The notes: a model not told the origin generated them from the letters alone. A DNA stretch of 32,204 bases from Marinobacter antarcticus (GCF_011049865.1 NZ_DRGY01000002.1:1-32204), one strand, 5' to 3'. Counted from the stretch's first letter, positions 16,024 through 25,495 are shown. Program-made: numbers and translations.

Positions 16024-18123
16024 ATGTTGGTTTCTTATCATCGAGTCAACGAGTTGGGGGTTATCACTATTGATAACCCGCCGGTGAATGCTCTGTCTTA
16101 CGGGGTCCGCAAGGGCATTCTGGAGGCGATCACCACGGCCCATGCAGACGATTCTAAAGCGGTTGTCATCCTGTGCGAGGGCCGCACCTTTATTGCAGGT
16201 TCTGATATCAGCGAGTTCGGCAAGCCCATTGCTGAACCCTCATTGCCTCAGGTAAACGCGGCGATTGAAGCTTTGGCCAAGCCTGTTGTTGCCGCGATAC
16301 ATGGTACGGCTCTGGGCGGCGGGTTTGAGTTGGCGTTGAGCTGTCATTACCGCTGTGCACTGGAGTCGGCGTTTGTCGGGTTGCCTGAAGTAACCCTAGG
16401 GCTTTTGCCCGGCGCGGGTGGGACTCAGCGGGTGCCTCGCCTGATTGGCGTACAAGCGGCTCTGGATATGATGACGGGCGGGCAGAAAATTGCTGCGAGT
16501 AAGGCCTTAAAGTTGGGCCTGATTGACCGTGTACTGAGTGGTTCTATGAAAGACGGCGCGCTGGCTTACGCTCGTGAACTGGTGGCGAGCGGCACCGGGC
16601 CACGGCGCATCCGGGATATGTCCATTGCGCCGGAAAGCTTCGCCGGTGAAGCTTTTGATGCTTATCGCAACAGGCTGAACCAGCGCAAGCGGGGACAGGA
16701 GTCGCCGCAGAAGATTGTTGATTGTGTTGAGGCAGCCATAACGATGCCCTTTGATGAGGGATTGGCTTACGAACGCTCCAGTTTCATCGAGCGGTCGCAG
16801 TCAGAGCAGTCGGCGGCGTTGCGCCATATCTTCTTTGCCGAGCGTCAGGCGCCGAAGGTATTGGGGCTGGACAAAAACATCACGCCAAGAAGCATTGATC
16901 AGGTGGCGGTTATCGGCGCAGGGACTATGGGGGGCGGGATTGCCATGTCCTTTGCCAACGCTGGTATCCCTGTAACCCTGTTGGAGCTCAACCAGGGTGG
17001 GCTGGATGCAGGCTTGGCCCTGATTAGCCAGAATTACTCGGTTACTGTTGGCAAAGGGAAACTGTCCGAGGAGGAGGCAGCAACGCGCCAGGCACTGATT
17101 TCAGGCACCACGGATTACGCAGCACTGGCCAGTGCTGACCTAGTGATTGAAGCCGTTTTCGAAAGTATGGATGTAAAGAAACAAGTGTTTGGTCGCCTTG
17201 ACGAAGTCTGTAAAGCAGGGGCAATTCTGGCATCTAACACGTCTTATCTGGACGTGTATGAGATTGCTGCTGCTACCACGCGCCCCCTGGATGTGGTGGG
17301 GCTGCATTTTTTTAGCCCGGCTAACGTTATGCGCTTGCTTGAGGTTGTTCGCGCAGAACAAACCGCTGACGACGTTGTTGCTACAGTCATGAGGCTGGGC
17401 AAGCGTATTGGTAAGGTGCCGGTGCTGGCGGGTGTGTGTTTTGGCTTTATTGGTAACCGCATGCTGCGGCAATATGCGCGTGAGGCCCAGCTTTGTATGA
17501 TCGAGGGTGCCGAACCCGGGCAGATAGATGGCGTGCTGACCCGCTTTGGCATGGCAATGGGGCCGTTGGCGGTTGGTGACCTAGCAGGTTTGGACATCGG
17601 CTACAAATCACGGCAGGCGCTGACCGCTGAACAAAGGGGCGACCCCCGCAGTTATGCAATTGCTGACACACTGGTTGAAATGGGCCGGCTGGGGCAGAAA
17701 ACCGGTGCCGGCTATTATCGTTATGATTCGCACACCCGCGCCCGCTCTGCCAATCCGGACGTACTTGCAGTGATCAAGGCGGAGGCTGAAAAATACGGTG
17801 TAAGTCGCCGTGCGTTGAGCGATGAGGAGATCCTGAATCGACATTTAATGGCGTTGATCAACGAAGGTTTCCGCATCCTTGAAGAAGGCATTGCGCAGCG
17901 ACCAAGCGATATTGATGCTGTGTACGTGCACGGCTATGGTTTTCCGGCTTACCGAGGCGGGCCCATGTTCTATGCAAGTCGTCTGGGCCTCGATAAGGTG
18001 TATGGCTGCATAGACGATCTTTATAAGCGTACTGGTGAAGCTTACTGGAAACCTGCACCATTGTTGGCGAAACTTGCCGAGAACAATCAGAGTCTTGAAG
18101 ACTGGGTTGCCAGCAACGATTAA
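16024..18123 (+). CDS. Fused enoyl-CoA hydratase / 3-hydroxyacyl-CoA dehydrogenase
   Basis: 699 residues, matching the FadB/FadJ and peroxisomal-bifunctional size. Residues 1-190 are crotonase: FIAGSDISEFG, the oxyanion-hole ALGGGFELALSCH, and LPEVTLGLLPGAGGTQ with a catalytic Glu. From about 295 is the NAD-binding VAVIGAGTMGGGIAMSFANAG. The catalytic His is in VGLHFFSPANVMRLLEVV, followed by GKVPVLAGVCFGFIGNRM. A C-terminal dehydrogenase repeat ends with GYGFPAYRGGPMFYA. It hydrates 2-enoyl-CoA and oxidises the product to 3-oxoacyl-CoA. No isomerase-specific features are evident. CAGGAG lies 8 nt before ATG. It would cover the DcaE and DcaH steps in one chain. Confidence 0.92.
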   Translation: MLVSYHRVNELGVITIDNPPVNALSYGVRKGILEAITTAHADDSKAVVILCEGRTFIAGSDISEFGKPIAEPSLPQVNAAIEALAKPVVAAIHGTALGGGFELALSCHYRCALESAFVGLPEVTLGLLPGAGGTQRVPRLIGVQAALDMMTGGQKIAASKALKLGLIDRVLSGSMKDGALAYARELVASGTGPRRIRDMSIAPESFAGEAFDAYRNRLNQRKRGQESPQKIVDCVEAAITMPFDEGLAYERSSFIERSQSEQSAALRHIFFAERQAPKVLGLDKNITPRSIDQVAVIGAGTMGGGIAMSFANAGIPVTLLELNQGGLDAGLALISQNYSVTVGKGKLSEEEAATRQALISGTTDYAALASADLVIEAVFESMDVKKQVFGRLDEVCKAGAILASNTSYLDVYEIAAATTRPLDVVGLHFFSPANVMRLLEVVRAEQTADDVVATVMRLGKRIGKVPVLAGVCFGFIGNRMLRQYAREAQLCMIEGAEPGQIDGVLTRFGMAMGPLAVGDLAGLDIGYKSRQALTAEQRGDPRSYAIADTLVEMGRLGQKTGAGYYRYDSHTRARSANPDVLAVIKAEAEKYGVSRRALSDEEILNRHLMALINEGFRILEEGIAQRPSDIDAVYVHGYGFPAYRGGPMFYASRLGLDKVYGCIDDLYKRTGEAYWKPAPLLAKLAENNQSLEDWVASND

Positions 18124-18286
18124 GCTTGAAGTCGTAGGCGGGGGCGGACGCAGGTCTCAGTCTCAGTCGTTTGGAATATTCGGGTGGCTTGCATAGCCGA
18201 TTTTTCGCTGTCATTATCCGCCATTTCAAAGCAAATAGCCGACTATCGAGCGGTTGCAGATGCTTATACAAAAGGGATAAATCAGG

Positions 18287-19066
18287 GTGAGTCACCAGAA
18301 TAGGGATGCGGCAGGTCCGGGCAAGGAGTTTTTGTCCACGTTTGCGCGCGGGCTTGAGGTTATACGGTCCTTCGACACTCACACGCCGTCGATGACGCTG
18401 TCAGCACTTGCGAAAAAAAATAATCTATCTAGAGCATCGGCGCGCCGATTCCTGCTGACTCTGCAGGCGTTGGGTTATGTTTCCCAAGACGATAAAAAAT
18501 TCCGTTTGACGGCCAAGGTCTTGGAACTCGGCTACTCGTATCTAGCGTCTTTGGATTTCTCTGAGGCTATTACACCCTTCATGGAAGAGGTCTCCTACAA
18601 ACTTGGGGAATCCTGCTCTGCGTTGGTGCTTGATGGTGTCGATATTGTGTACGTGGCTAGAATTTCCCGTAGGGGCTTAATTCCCATTAACCTTCAAATT
18701 GGCGCTCGTTTGCCGGCCTATGCCACGTCCGGGGGCAGGGTTCTGATGGCGGCGTTGCAGGACGCGGAGTTGGAAAGCCTGCTGCAGAAAACACAGGTTG
18801 AAAAACTGACGGGTTACACCATGGCTCCAGACGAATTAAGAGCCGAGTTAAACAAGGTACGCTCGGAAGGATACGCCATTGTGGACCAAGAGCTTGAACT
18901 AGGAATGCGAGCGCTCGCTGTGCCGGTGTTTGATCGTAGTGGTACCGCAAGATTTGCGCTGAATTCCAGTAGTCATGTCAGCACCGTTTCTATTGACGGC
19001 ATAATTCAAAAATATGTGCCCATTATGCAGGAAGCCGCCCGTAAAATTACCGAAGCGTTACCCTGA
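18287..19066 (+). CDS. IclR family regulator (PcaR/PobR-like), copy 1
   Basis: 259 residues from a GTG start; the next in-frame start would lose the conserved FLSTFARGLEVIRSF opening. Helix-turn-helix at about 40-65 (LSALAKKNNLSRASARRFLL) and an effector domain (about 85-255), with DGVDIVYVARIS, GARLPAYATSGGRVLMA and VDQELELGMRALAVPVF. These are the signatures of the PcaR/PcaU/PobR group. The paralogue at 25660 has the same length and architecture. It lies between the beta-oxidation gene and tctC, and GTTCG/CGAAC palindromes precede tctC, so it or its paralogue likely controls the transporter. Its own upstream region shows no such palindrome. Confidence 0.9.
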   Translation: MSHQNRDAAGPGKEFLSTFARGLEVIRSFDTHTPSMTLSALAKKNNLSRASARRFLLTLQALGYVSQDDKKFRLTAKVLELGYSYLASLDFSEAITPFMEEVSYKLGESCSALVLDGVDIVYVARISRRGLIPINLQIGARLPAYATSGGRVLMAALQDAELESLLQKTQVEKLTGYTMAPDELRAELNKVRSEGYAIVDQELELGMRALAVPVFDRSGTARFALNSSSHVSTVSIDGIIQKYVPIMQEAARKITEALP

Positions 19067-19310
19067 CGCCGGCTTTTACCCATGTATTGTTGTGTCTCTG
19101 AAAAAGGCGACTTTGCCTTTCTCCTGTCGTTTGCCCCTGGAGCGGTCATACCCTTCAAAGCTCAAAATTGAATATGGACGTCACAATCTGACGACCGTTC
19201 TTATTTACGACAAATCTTTTCAGCAACTATAGTTCCATCAATCACCGGAATAGCCTTCGGAAAGGGAAAAAATCTTGCACCTTCCGAATGAATATGTAAG
19301 ATTGCGTACG
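19067..19310. other. Untranslated stretch after iclR copy 1, with a weak hairpin
   Basis: This is most of the 309-bp gap before tctC. A short AAAGGC (19103-19108) / GCCTTT (19115-19120) hairpin with a six-base loop, followed by CTCCTGTCG, may act as a weak terminator for the regulator. Nothing else is recognisable before the operator cluster starting at 19311. Confidence 0.3.
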
Positions 19311-19346
19311 CGAACAATATGCGAACATAAGTTCGATAATCGAACT
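19311..19346. promoter_or_regulatory. IclR-type operator cluster upstream of tctC
   Basis: CGAAC half-sites occur at 19311-19315, 19322-19326 and 19341-19345, and the inverted half-site GTTCG at 19331-19335. The last two form the perfect 17-bp palindrome AGTTCGATAATCGAACT (19330-19346), and CGAACATAAGTTCG (19322-19335) is an overlapping opposed pair. From memory, the P. putida PcaR site reads GTTCGATAATCGCAC, one base different from the core here. The ATG of tctC is 30 bp downstream, so the site overlaps or abuts the promoter. Similar sites are found at 25496-25611. Confidence 0.65.
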
Positions 19347-19375
19347 AAAAGTCAAAGAGTAGGATAATCACAAAA

Positions 19376-20368
19376 ATGATGAAACTAACGAAGAGCCGTT
19401 TGAAGAGCAGTCTTTTGTGCGCCTTAGCCACAGTGTCATTGTCCTACATAGGACTGGTACAGGCTAAGGAATGGCCGGAGGACAATATACGTCTGGTAGT
19501 GCCCTATTCTGCGGGCGGGACGACAGATCTTTTGTCGCGTAAGGTTGCAGATATGCTGCAAAAAGAGCTGACCACCGTCGTGGTTGAGAATCGCCCCGGT
19601 GCGGGCTCTACCGTGGCAACCGGTCAGTTGGCTCGCGGTGGACGTGGATCGGATTACATGCTGCTAATGGCATCTCCCGGCCACACGATTGGTGCGTCGC
19701 TCTATCCTAACCTTCGTTACGATCCTGTTTCAGATTTTGCGTTTGTGCGCAACGTTATTAATATTCCCAATGTCATGGTGGTGCCGAGTGATAGCCCTTA
19801 CAACACAGTGGCTGAATTTGTTGAAGCCGCCCGTAGTCAGCAATTGACATTCAGTTCACCTGGCATTGGTAGTTCAGTACACATGTCCGGTGAACTTTTT
19901 AAAACCATGACTAAGGCCAATCTGGTGCATGTGCCTTTCCGCGGCTCAGGTGAGGCTCTTCCTGCTCTGCTATCCGGTGATGTGGATGTGGCGTTCGAAA
20001 ACATGCCTACGGTTTATCCCCATATCCAGTCTGGCAAGCTTAAAGCGCTAGCGGTCACAACTGTGGAAGAGTCTGAGTTTTTGCCAGGCGTAATGCCGAT
20101 GCGAAAAGCAGGCAAAGGCTATGGGCTCGAGACCTATGAAACATCTGCCTGGTTTGGCCTGATTGTACACAAGTCATTCCCGGAAGAGGGTATGGTTAAG
20201 CTTCAAGCGGCTTTGGACAACGTGATGTCCAGTGACGAGTTCAAGAAGTTTCTGCCGCAGTTTGGTGCAGAAGCCGGCGAGGTTGTGGGCGATGACTTCC
20301 GTCAGTTTGTTCAAGATGAGGTGCAGAAGTGGTCTGACGTTGCAGAAAAAGCAAATCTGAAGCGTTAA
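19376..20368 (+). CDS. tctC: TctC/Bug-type periplasmic substrate-binding protein of a tripartite tricarboxylate transporter
   Basis: 330 residues. A signal peptide (MMKLTKSRLKSSLLCALATV, cleavage near VQAKEW) precedes the Bug-family start IRLVVPYSAGGTTDLLSRKVAD, with the conserved P-[YF]-x-AGG-x-D loop that holds a carboxylate. Later GIGSSVHMSGELFKTM, LVHVPFRGSGEALPALLSGDVD and KLKALAVTT are family strands. It delivers a carboxylate to TctAB. AdpC of Rhodopseudomonas, a member of this family, binds adipate; given the neighbours that is a fair guess here. First gene of tctCBA, with the operator cluster just upstream and a hairpin downstream. Confidence 0.92.
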   Translation: MMKLTKSRLKSSLLCALATVSLSYIGLVQAKEWPEDNIRLVVPYSAGGTTDLLSRKVADMLQKELTTVVVENRPGAGSTVATGQLARGGRGSDYMLLMASPGHTIGASLYPNLRYDPVSDFAFVRNVINIPNVMVVPSDSPYNTVAEFVEAARSQQLTFSSPGIGSSVHMSGELFKTMTKANLVHVPFRGSGEALPALLSGDVDVAFENMPTVYPHIQSGKLKALAVTTVEESEFLPGVMPMRKAGKGYGLETYETSAWFGLIVHKSFPEEGMVKLQAALDNVMSSDEFKKFLPQFGAEAGEVVGDDFRQFVQDEVQKWSDVAEKANLKR

Positions 20369-20384
20369 TAAGGCGACTTTTGGG

Positions 20385-20418
20385 GCGAGGCTTGTCCGTG
20401 AGATGGCCTCGCATTTTT
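20385..20418 (+). terminator. Intra-operon attenuating hairpin between tctC and tctB
   Basis: Stem GCGAGGC (20385-20391) / GCCTCGC (20406-20412), 14-nt loop, then ATTTTTC. This is a weak intrinsic terminator placed so that the binding protein is made in excess over the membrane subunits. Confidence 0.55.
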
Positions 20419-20450
20419 CTTTGAGATAGATCGGCATACAGGGCCAAATC

Positions 20451-20987
20451 ATGGAAAAGTCTGAGCAACAATTTGTCGCGGACAGTGAGCCTCTTTACGG
20501 TAGGTGGAACCCGAATTCGGCTCTAGGGGGCATTTTTGCGGTCTTGGCGGCGTGTTTCTTGTTTTACGTTGTCCCTGGCTACATCGTGATACCTTCCGAT
20601 ATGCAGCATCCATTGCTGTCGCCACGGTTCCTCCCTCAGTTAGCTGGTTGGATGGTTTTAGCTTTGTCAACTCTTCTGATGATTGATGGCTTGATCAAGC
20701 CTCCCAAGCGGGAAGAAGTAAATGAGTTTCGACGTGGCGTGCCTGTTATGCGTCAGGCTCTGATGGTAGCCGCGGGTATTGTTTACGTACTTTTCTTTGA
20801 AGAACTTGGCGCTATTGGAAGTGGCGTGCTGGCTACTGCGTTGCTGTTTTTGGCTAGCGGCTTACGTAATCCATGGGTTTACGCGCTTGTGATCGTGTTT
20901 CCAGTTGTCGTGACCTTGCTGTTCATTTATGTACTTTATGTTCCTCTTCCAGCCGGAACGCTCTGGGAGTCACTCTCCCTTATCTGA
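20451..20987 (+). CDS. tctB: TctB-type small membrane subunit
   Basis: 178 residues with four membrane helices (GGIFAVLAACFLFYVVPGYI, LAGWMVLALSTLLMIDGLI, QALMVAAGIVYVLFFEELGA, and the pair around VYALVIVFPVVVTLLFIYVL). The intercalated LLSPRFLPQLAGW loop is common in TctB. TctB is poorly conserved, but size, helix layout and position between tctC and tctA support it. It forms the small transmembrane component of the symporter. Confidence 0.88.
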   Translation: MEKSEQQFVADSEPLYGRWNPNSALGGIFAVLAACFLFYVVPGYIVIPSDMQHPLLSPRFLPQLAGWMVLALSTLLMIDGLIKPPKREEVNEFRRGVPVMRQALMVAAGIVYVLFFEELGAIGSGVLATALLFLASGLRNPWVYALVIVFPVVVTLLFIYVLYVPLPAGTLWESLSLI

Positions 20988-21069
20988 ACCGCGCGCATGG
21001 TGGATCGGAACGCTCACCGGTACAAGGCTTCCGTCTGTTATCAGACAATACGTTTTTGGGTTACTCAAA

Positions 21070-22551
21070 ATGGAAAACTTTTCAGAAGTTCTGGCTCTTT
21101 TCCTGAGCGTTGATAATTTTCTTGCCATTGCGGTAGGGGTATTGATTGGGGTTGTCGTTGGTGCAATTCCGGGGCTAACGGCGACCATGGCGGTAGCTCT
21201 GGCGTTACCGTTTACATTTTCAATGGAGCCGGTGACCGCTATTCTATTACTGGTTGGCATTTATAAAGGTGGCATGTACGGGGGCTCAATTACTGCTATT
21301 CTGATTCGAACACCGGGATCCCCTGCGGCAGCCTGCACGTTGTTGGATGGTTATCCGATGGCGCAACAGGGTAAGGCCAAGAAAGCTTTAAAAACGGCTC
21401 TATACTCGTCTGTAGTGGCAGACATGATCTCCAACCTTGCTTTGATTTTTTTCGCCTCTTATCTGGCGAAAATTGCGCTTAACTTCGGTCCCCCCGAATA
21501 TTTCTGGCTTATTTGTTTCTCGCTGACGATCATCGTATCTGTCTCAGGCGATTCTGTTATTAAAGGACTGATTGCGGCGAGCCTGGGTATTATTGTATCG
21601 ACTATTGGTCTTGATGCAGTTTACGGGACCCAGCGATTGACGTTTGATGATTATAACCTTATGGATCGCGTGTCCTTTATTCCGTTGCTGATTGGTTTGT
21701 TTGCGATTCCAGAGGTTATTGATTTTTATACATCGAAGGTGGCTCCTCATCTTCGTACGGCTGTAGCTGGTGCCTCATTAACATGGAAAGAGTTTAAAGG
21801 GCTTTTGAAAACAATTGTCCGCGGAAGTGTGATTGGCGTTATAATCGGTGCGATTCCTGGAACTGGTGCCACCACGGCTGCGTTCATTTCCTACAGTGAA
21901 GCCAAACGCACATCACCAAACAAAGCCAACTTCGGTAAAGGAGAGATCGAAGGTGTTGCCGCTGCTGAAGCTGGTAATAACGGTGTGGCTGGTGCAACGC
22001 TGATTCCGCTGTTGTCGTTGGGTATTCCCGGTGACGTCATTACTGCCATTATTCTAGGCGCGTTCATGATTCACGGCTTGACACCTGGCCCGATCCTGTT
22101 TCAGGAAAATCTAACGCTGGTTTACGCACTTTTTTGTGGGATTATGGTCAGCTCGGTTGTTTTATTGTTCGTTGGCAATGCGGCCATTCGTTATTTTTCT
22201 GTTATTGCTGATATTCCTAAAACTATCTTGTTGCCCATCGTTCTAATGTTCTGTATTTACGGAGCATATGCGGTTAACAACAGTACTTTTGATATTGGCT
22301 TGATGCTGGCGTTCGGTGTTTTGGGGTTCGTCTTTAACAGAACGGGGATCGCATCAGCTCCATTTCTGATCGGGTTTATCTTAGGGCCAATGTTTGAAGA
22401 TAACTTGAGGCGTACGATGTTAATCAGTAAGGATGATCTTTCGATTTTCTTCCGCGGTCCGATTACCTGGGTCTTCGTTATGCTCACAATCGCATCATTG
22501 ATATTCGCGATCCGTCGCTACTGGGTAGCCAGAAATGAAGCTGCGGTATGA
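21070..22551 (+). CDS. tctA: TctA-type large membrane subunit
   Basis: 493 residues from the ATG at 21070 (MENFSEVLALFLSVDNFLAIA), the usual TctA start. The frame is open upstream to 20929 but would overlap tctB and add a non-family segment, so it is not used. About 11-12 helices. Family signatures are visible: GVVVGAIPGLTATMAVALALPFTF (in two parts), GGMYGGSITAILIRTPGSPAA, IIGAIPGTGATTAAFISYSEAK, and AEAGNNGVAGATLIPLLSLGIPGD. It forms the translocation channel. A terminator follows. Confidence 0.93.
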   Translation: MENFSEVLALFLSVDNFLAIAVGVLIGVVVGAIPGLTATMAVALALPFTFSMEPVTAILLLVGIYKGGMYGGSITAILIRTPGSPAAACTLLDGYPMAQQGKAKKALKTALYSSVVADMISNLALIFFASYLAKIALNFGPPEYFWLICFSLTIIVSVSGDSVIKGLIAASLGIIVSTIGLDAVYGTQRLTFDDYNLMDRVSFIPLLIGLFAIPEVIDFYTSKVAPHLRTAVAGASLTWKEFKGLLKTIVRGSVIGVIIGAIPGTGATTAAFISYSEAKRTSPNKANFGKGEIEGVAAAEAGNNGVAGATLIPLLSLGIPGDVITAIILGAFMIHGLTPGPILFQENLTLVYALFCGIMVSSVVLLFVGNAAIRYFSVIADIPKTILLPIVLMFCIYGAYAVNNSTFDIGLMLAFGVLGFVFNRTGIASAPFLIGFILGPMFEDNLRRTMLISKDDLSIFFRGPITWVFVMLTIASLIFAIRRYWVARNEAAV

Positions 22552-22610
22552 GTGATTTGCAGTGAAGCAAAAGATAGCAGGGTTCTAAGGCATTTATAAT
22601 GCCGTTGCTA

Positions 22611-22637
22611 GCAAACCCCGATATTGTCGGGGTTTGC
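22611..22637. terminator. Bidirectional terminator between tctA and the thiolase
   Basis: Perfect 11-bp stem GCAAACCCCGA (22611-22621) / TCGGGGTTTGC (22627-22637) with loop TATTG, followed on the + strand by CGCGTTTTG. It lies between convergent genes and can serve both. Confidence 0.75.
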
Positions 22638-22665
22638 CGCGTTTTGAAGGTTTTGATTTGTTGGT

Positions 22666-23865
22666 TTATACCCGTTCAATCAGCGTCGCTATTCCTTGAC
22701 CAACGCCTATGCACATGGTGCACAGGGCATAACGCCCGCCGCTACGCTGCAGCTGGTGTGCGGCAGTCATGACAAGGCGTGCACCTGACATTCCCAGTGG
22801 GTGGCCCAGCGCAATCGCACCGCCATTCGGGTTTACCCGCGGATCATCGTCGGCGATACCCAGTGTCCGAAGAACAGCCAGCCCCTGGGCGGCAAACGCC
22901 TCGTTCAGTTCGATGACGTCAACATCGTGAATGCTGATGCCGTGCTTTTCCAGTAGCTTGCGAGTGGCTGGGACCGGACCGATACCCATAATTCGGGGTT
23001 CAACACCAGCTGTAGCCATCCCCAGAATTTTCGCCATAGGCTTTAGATTGTGTTGTTTCACCGCCGCAGCGCTGGCGATAAGCATAGCCGCTGCCCCGTC
23101 ATTGACACCGGATGCATTGCCGGCGGTGACGCTGCCGCCCTCTCGAAACGGTGCTCGCAAAGCGGCGAGTTTGTCCAGAGTTGTGCTGCGGGGATGCTCG
23201 TCAGTATCGAATATCAGCGCTTCCTGCTTACGGCGTGGTATTGAGATCGGTACTATTTCTTCGTTAAACAGGCCTTTGCTTTGGGCGCGGTCTGTTTTTT
23301 GCTGAGAGCGTAGTGCAAACAGGTCTTGGTCTTCGCGCGACACATTGAACTGCTCCGCGACGTTCTCAGCCGTTTCTGGCATGGAGTCGACGCCGTATTC
23401 TTGCTTCATCAGCGGATTCACAAGGCGCCAGCCGATGGTGGTGTCTTCAATCTTTTGATCGCGTACGAAGCCGCTGTTTGCTTTGCCCATAACATAAGGC
23501 GCCCGTGACATGGATTCCACGCCACCTGCCAGTACCAGGTTCATTTCGCCGCTGCGTATGGCACGAAAGGCGCTGCCTATTGCGTCCATACCGGAGCCGC
23601 AAAGACGGTTGATTGTGGTGCCGGGAACAGAATCAGGCAGGCCGGCAAGTAATGCCGACATACGGGCTACGTTCCGGTTGTCCTCACCGGCCTGGTTGGC
23701 GCAGCCCATCATAACTTCGTCGATGGCAGCCGGGTCGAGTTCGGGCGCTTGTGCCAGCACAGCCTTGAAAATCAGAGCAGCCAGATCGTCCGGCCGGACA
23801 ACGGATAGCGTGCCGCCAAAACGACCGATAGCTGAACGGCGTGGGTGGCATAAAAATACATCAGT
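22666..23865 (-). CDS. pcaF: 3-oxoadipyl-CoA (beta-ketoadipyl-CoA) thiolase
   Basis: 399 residues from the ATG at 23865, with GAGG 7 nt upstream; a TTG five codons earlier is less likely. The sequence follows PcaF/DcaF closely: [54 protein letters not shown] with nucleophile Cys90, [13 protein letters not shown], and [20 protein letters not shown]. The His motif [15 protein letters not shown] and final Cys [10 protein letters not shown] are also present. It cleaves 3-oxoadipyl-CoA to acetyl-CoA and succinyl-CoA. It is last in the catI-catJ-pcaF operon. PcaF and DcaF cannot be separated by sequence alone; the context favours dicarboxylate oxidation. Confidence 0.93.
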   Translation of the reverse strand, partial: TDVFLCHPRRSAIGRFGGTLSVVRPDDLAALIFKAVLAQAPELDPAAIDEVMMGCANQAGEDNRNVARMSALLAGLPDSVPGTTINRLCGSGMDAIGSAFRAIRSGEMNLVLAGGVESMSRAPYVMGKANSGFVRDQKIEDTTIGWRLVNPLMKQEYGVDSMPETAENVAEQFNVSREDQDLFALRSQQKTDRAQSKGLFNEEIVPISIPRRKQEALIFDTDEHPRSTTLDKLAALRAPFREGGSVTAGNASGVNDGAAAMLIASAAAVKQHNLKPMAKILGMATAGVEPRIMGIGPVPATRKLLEKHGISIHDVDVIELNEAFAAQGLAVLRTLGIADDDPRVNPNGGAIALGHPLGMSGARLVMTAAHQLQRSGGRYALCTMCIGVGQGIATLIERV

Positions 23866-23876
23866 CATAATAAGCC

Positions 23877-24656
23877 TCAATGTTGGCTAGCGTGGTGAGC
23901 CGTGGTACGTGCTTTTAGTCTGCGCAATACTTTCAGTTCTGCAGTGGTCGGAGCGGGGGTGGTTTCCAGCGTGTCGGCGAAGCGAACCTCCCAGCCCGTC
24001 GCGTTGATCACATCTTCGCGGGATACATTGGGATGAAGCAGGTGAACGACGAGCTCCTTAGTTTCCGGGTCTGGTTTTAGGATGCACAAATCGGTGATGA
24101 CTATGGTGGGGCCGCGGCCAATATTGGGTACGTTGTCTCGCGCTTTACCATCGCGACCAAAACCGACCGTCGTAAGGAAGTCTACGTCCTTCACAAACGT
24201 GCGCCTGGAATGTCTCACAGTTATAAAGACTTCTTTTGCGTTGGTGGCTATTTCCGGCGCACCGCCACCACCGGGCAGGCGAACTTTTGGTGCCCGGTAG
24301 TCGCCAATCAGTGTGGTATTAAGGTTGGCGTAGCGGTCAATCTGAGCGGTGCCCAAAAAGCCTACACTGATATGGCCGCCTTGCAGCCAATAGCGGAACA
24401 TTTCCGGTACCGAAACCGTGGTTAGCGCTGATTCACAAAGCTCGCCATCGCCAATAGACAGCGGAAGAATATCCGGTTTCGTTTCTAGCGTGCCGGACTC
24501 GTAAATTAGTGTGATATCCGGGGCATGAGTCAGGCGCGCTAGGTTGGCAGCCTCACTGGGTAGGCCGATACCGACAAAACAGGTCATCCCGTTGGTTAAT
24601 GCACGGGCGGCAGTAACGCTCATCATTTCGGAAGATGTAAAGTCGAGGCTCATCAC
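23877..24656 (-). CDS. catJ: CoA-transferase subunit B (CatJ/DcaJ type)
   Basis: 259 residues, the larger CatJ-type B subunit. The catalytic Glu is in LIYESGTLETK (about residue 54). Then come GFLGTAQIDRYANLN, KVRLPGGGGAPEIATNAKEV and GPTIVITDLCILKPD. Its start overlaps the catI stop by four bases (24653-24656), so the two are translated together and form a complex. It transfers CoA from succinyl-CoA to 3-oxoadipate, or in the Dca variant to adipate. Its stop lies 12 bp before the pcaF start. Confidence 0.9.
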   Translation of the reverse strand: MMSLDFTSSEMMSVTAARALTNGMTCFVGIGLPSEAANLARLTHAPDITLIYESGTLETKPDILPLSIGDGELCESALTTVSVPEMFRYWLQGGHISVGFLGTAQIDRYANLNTTLIGDYRAPKVRLPGGGGAPEIATNAKEVFITVRHSRRTFVKDVDFLTTVGFGRDGKARDNVPNIGRGPTIVITDLCILKPDPETKELVVHLLHPNVSREDVINATGWEVRFADTLETTPAPTTAELKVLRRLKARTTAHHASQH

Positions 24657-25468
24657 GCAGCTCCTTTCTCAAAGACGTTTTTCTTTAGCCACGCTTGGAA
24701 GGTGTCCCGTTCACGGGCGATGCTGTCCCATTCTTTGTAAAAGGCATTGTTACGATCGTAATAACCCAAAGCGTAGGAGGGGCTGGCGCCTTTTGGGGCT
24801 TCGACGACGGCGGTTATGGCCCAGGAGGGAAGAACGCAGGCGTTCACACCGGCGTTTAGATCATCGACAATTTCCTCAACGGTGACGATACTGCGCTTGG
24901 CCGCCAGAACAGCTTCCTTCTGGATACCAATGATCCCTTCAATCAAAACGTTGCCTTTGCGATCGGCGCGCTGCGCGTGTATCACTGTCACATCTGGACG
25001 AACTGAACGCACGGCAGCCAGCCGCTCGCCGGTAAACGGGCACTCGATAAACTTGATCTGGTCATTTACTTTAGGCAGGTCGCTGCCTACGTATCCACGA
25101 AGCACCGCCAATGGCAGGCCCGCTGCTCCTGCGTCATAGGCGCATGCCATTGCAGCGTGACTATGCTCAAGAATTTCAATGCTATTTGGCCAGCCATTCT
25201 CAAGCGCATCACGAAGGCGATGTAGTGAGCCAACCCCGGGATTACCACCCCAGGAAAACATCAGTTTTTTGGCGCAACCAGCACCTATCATCTGGTCGTA
25301 GACTAGGTCTGGGGTCATTCGGATTAAGGTCAGGTTGCGCTTTTTCTGACGAATCACCTCATGCCCGGCTGCGAATGGAATTAGATGAGTGAATCCCTCC
25401 ATTGCTACGGTGTCTCCATCATTAATATATTTACTCACCGCTTCACGGAGAGAGAGAAATTCGGCCAT
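24653..25468 (-). CDS. catI: CoA-transferase subunit A (CatI/DcaI type)
   Basis: 271 residues from the ATG at 25468 (MAEFLSLREAVSKYINDGDT) with GGGG 7 nt upstream; a GTG four codons earlier is also possible. Typical motifs are VAMEGFTHLIPFAAGHEVIR, FSWGGNPGVGSLHRLRDALE, LRGYVGSDLP, and IHAQRADRKGNVLIEG. It forms the CoA-binding half of the heterodimer with the B subunit. First gene of the operon, divergent from the IclR copy 2, with operator palindromes between them. Confidence 0.9.
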   Translation of the reverse strand: MAEFLSLREAVSKYINDGDTVAMEGFTHLIPFAAGHEVIRQKKRNLTLIRMTPDLVYDQMIGAGCAKKLMFSWGGNPGVGSLHRLRDALENGWPNSIEILEHSHAAMACAYDAGAAGLPLAVLRGYVGSDLPKVNDQIKFIECPFTGERLAAVRSVRPDVTVIHAQRADRKGNVLIEGIIGIQKEAVLAAKRSIVTVEEIVDDLNAGVNACVLPSWAITAVVEAPKGASPSYALGYYDRNNAFYKEWDSIARERDTFQAWLKKNVFEKGAA

Positions 25469-25495
25469 CGGACGCCCCACTGTTTGCGTTTAATT

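Noticed and set aside
20929..21069. N-terminal extension of TctA to 20929
   Set aside because: It would overlap tctB by about 60 bp and add a segment that does not resemble TctA; MENFSEVLALFL at 21070 is the family-like start.
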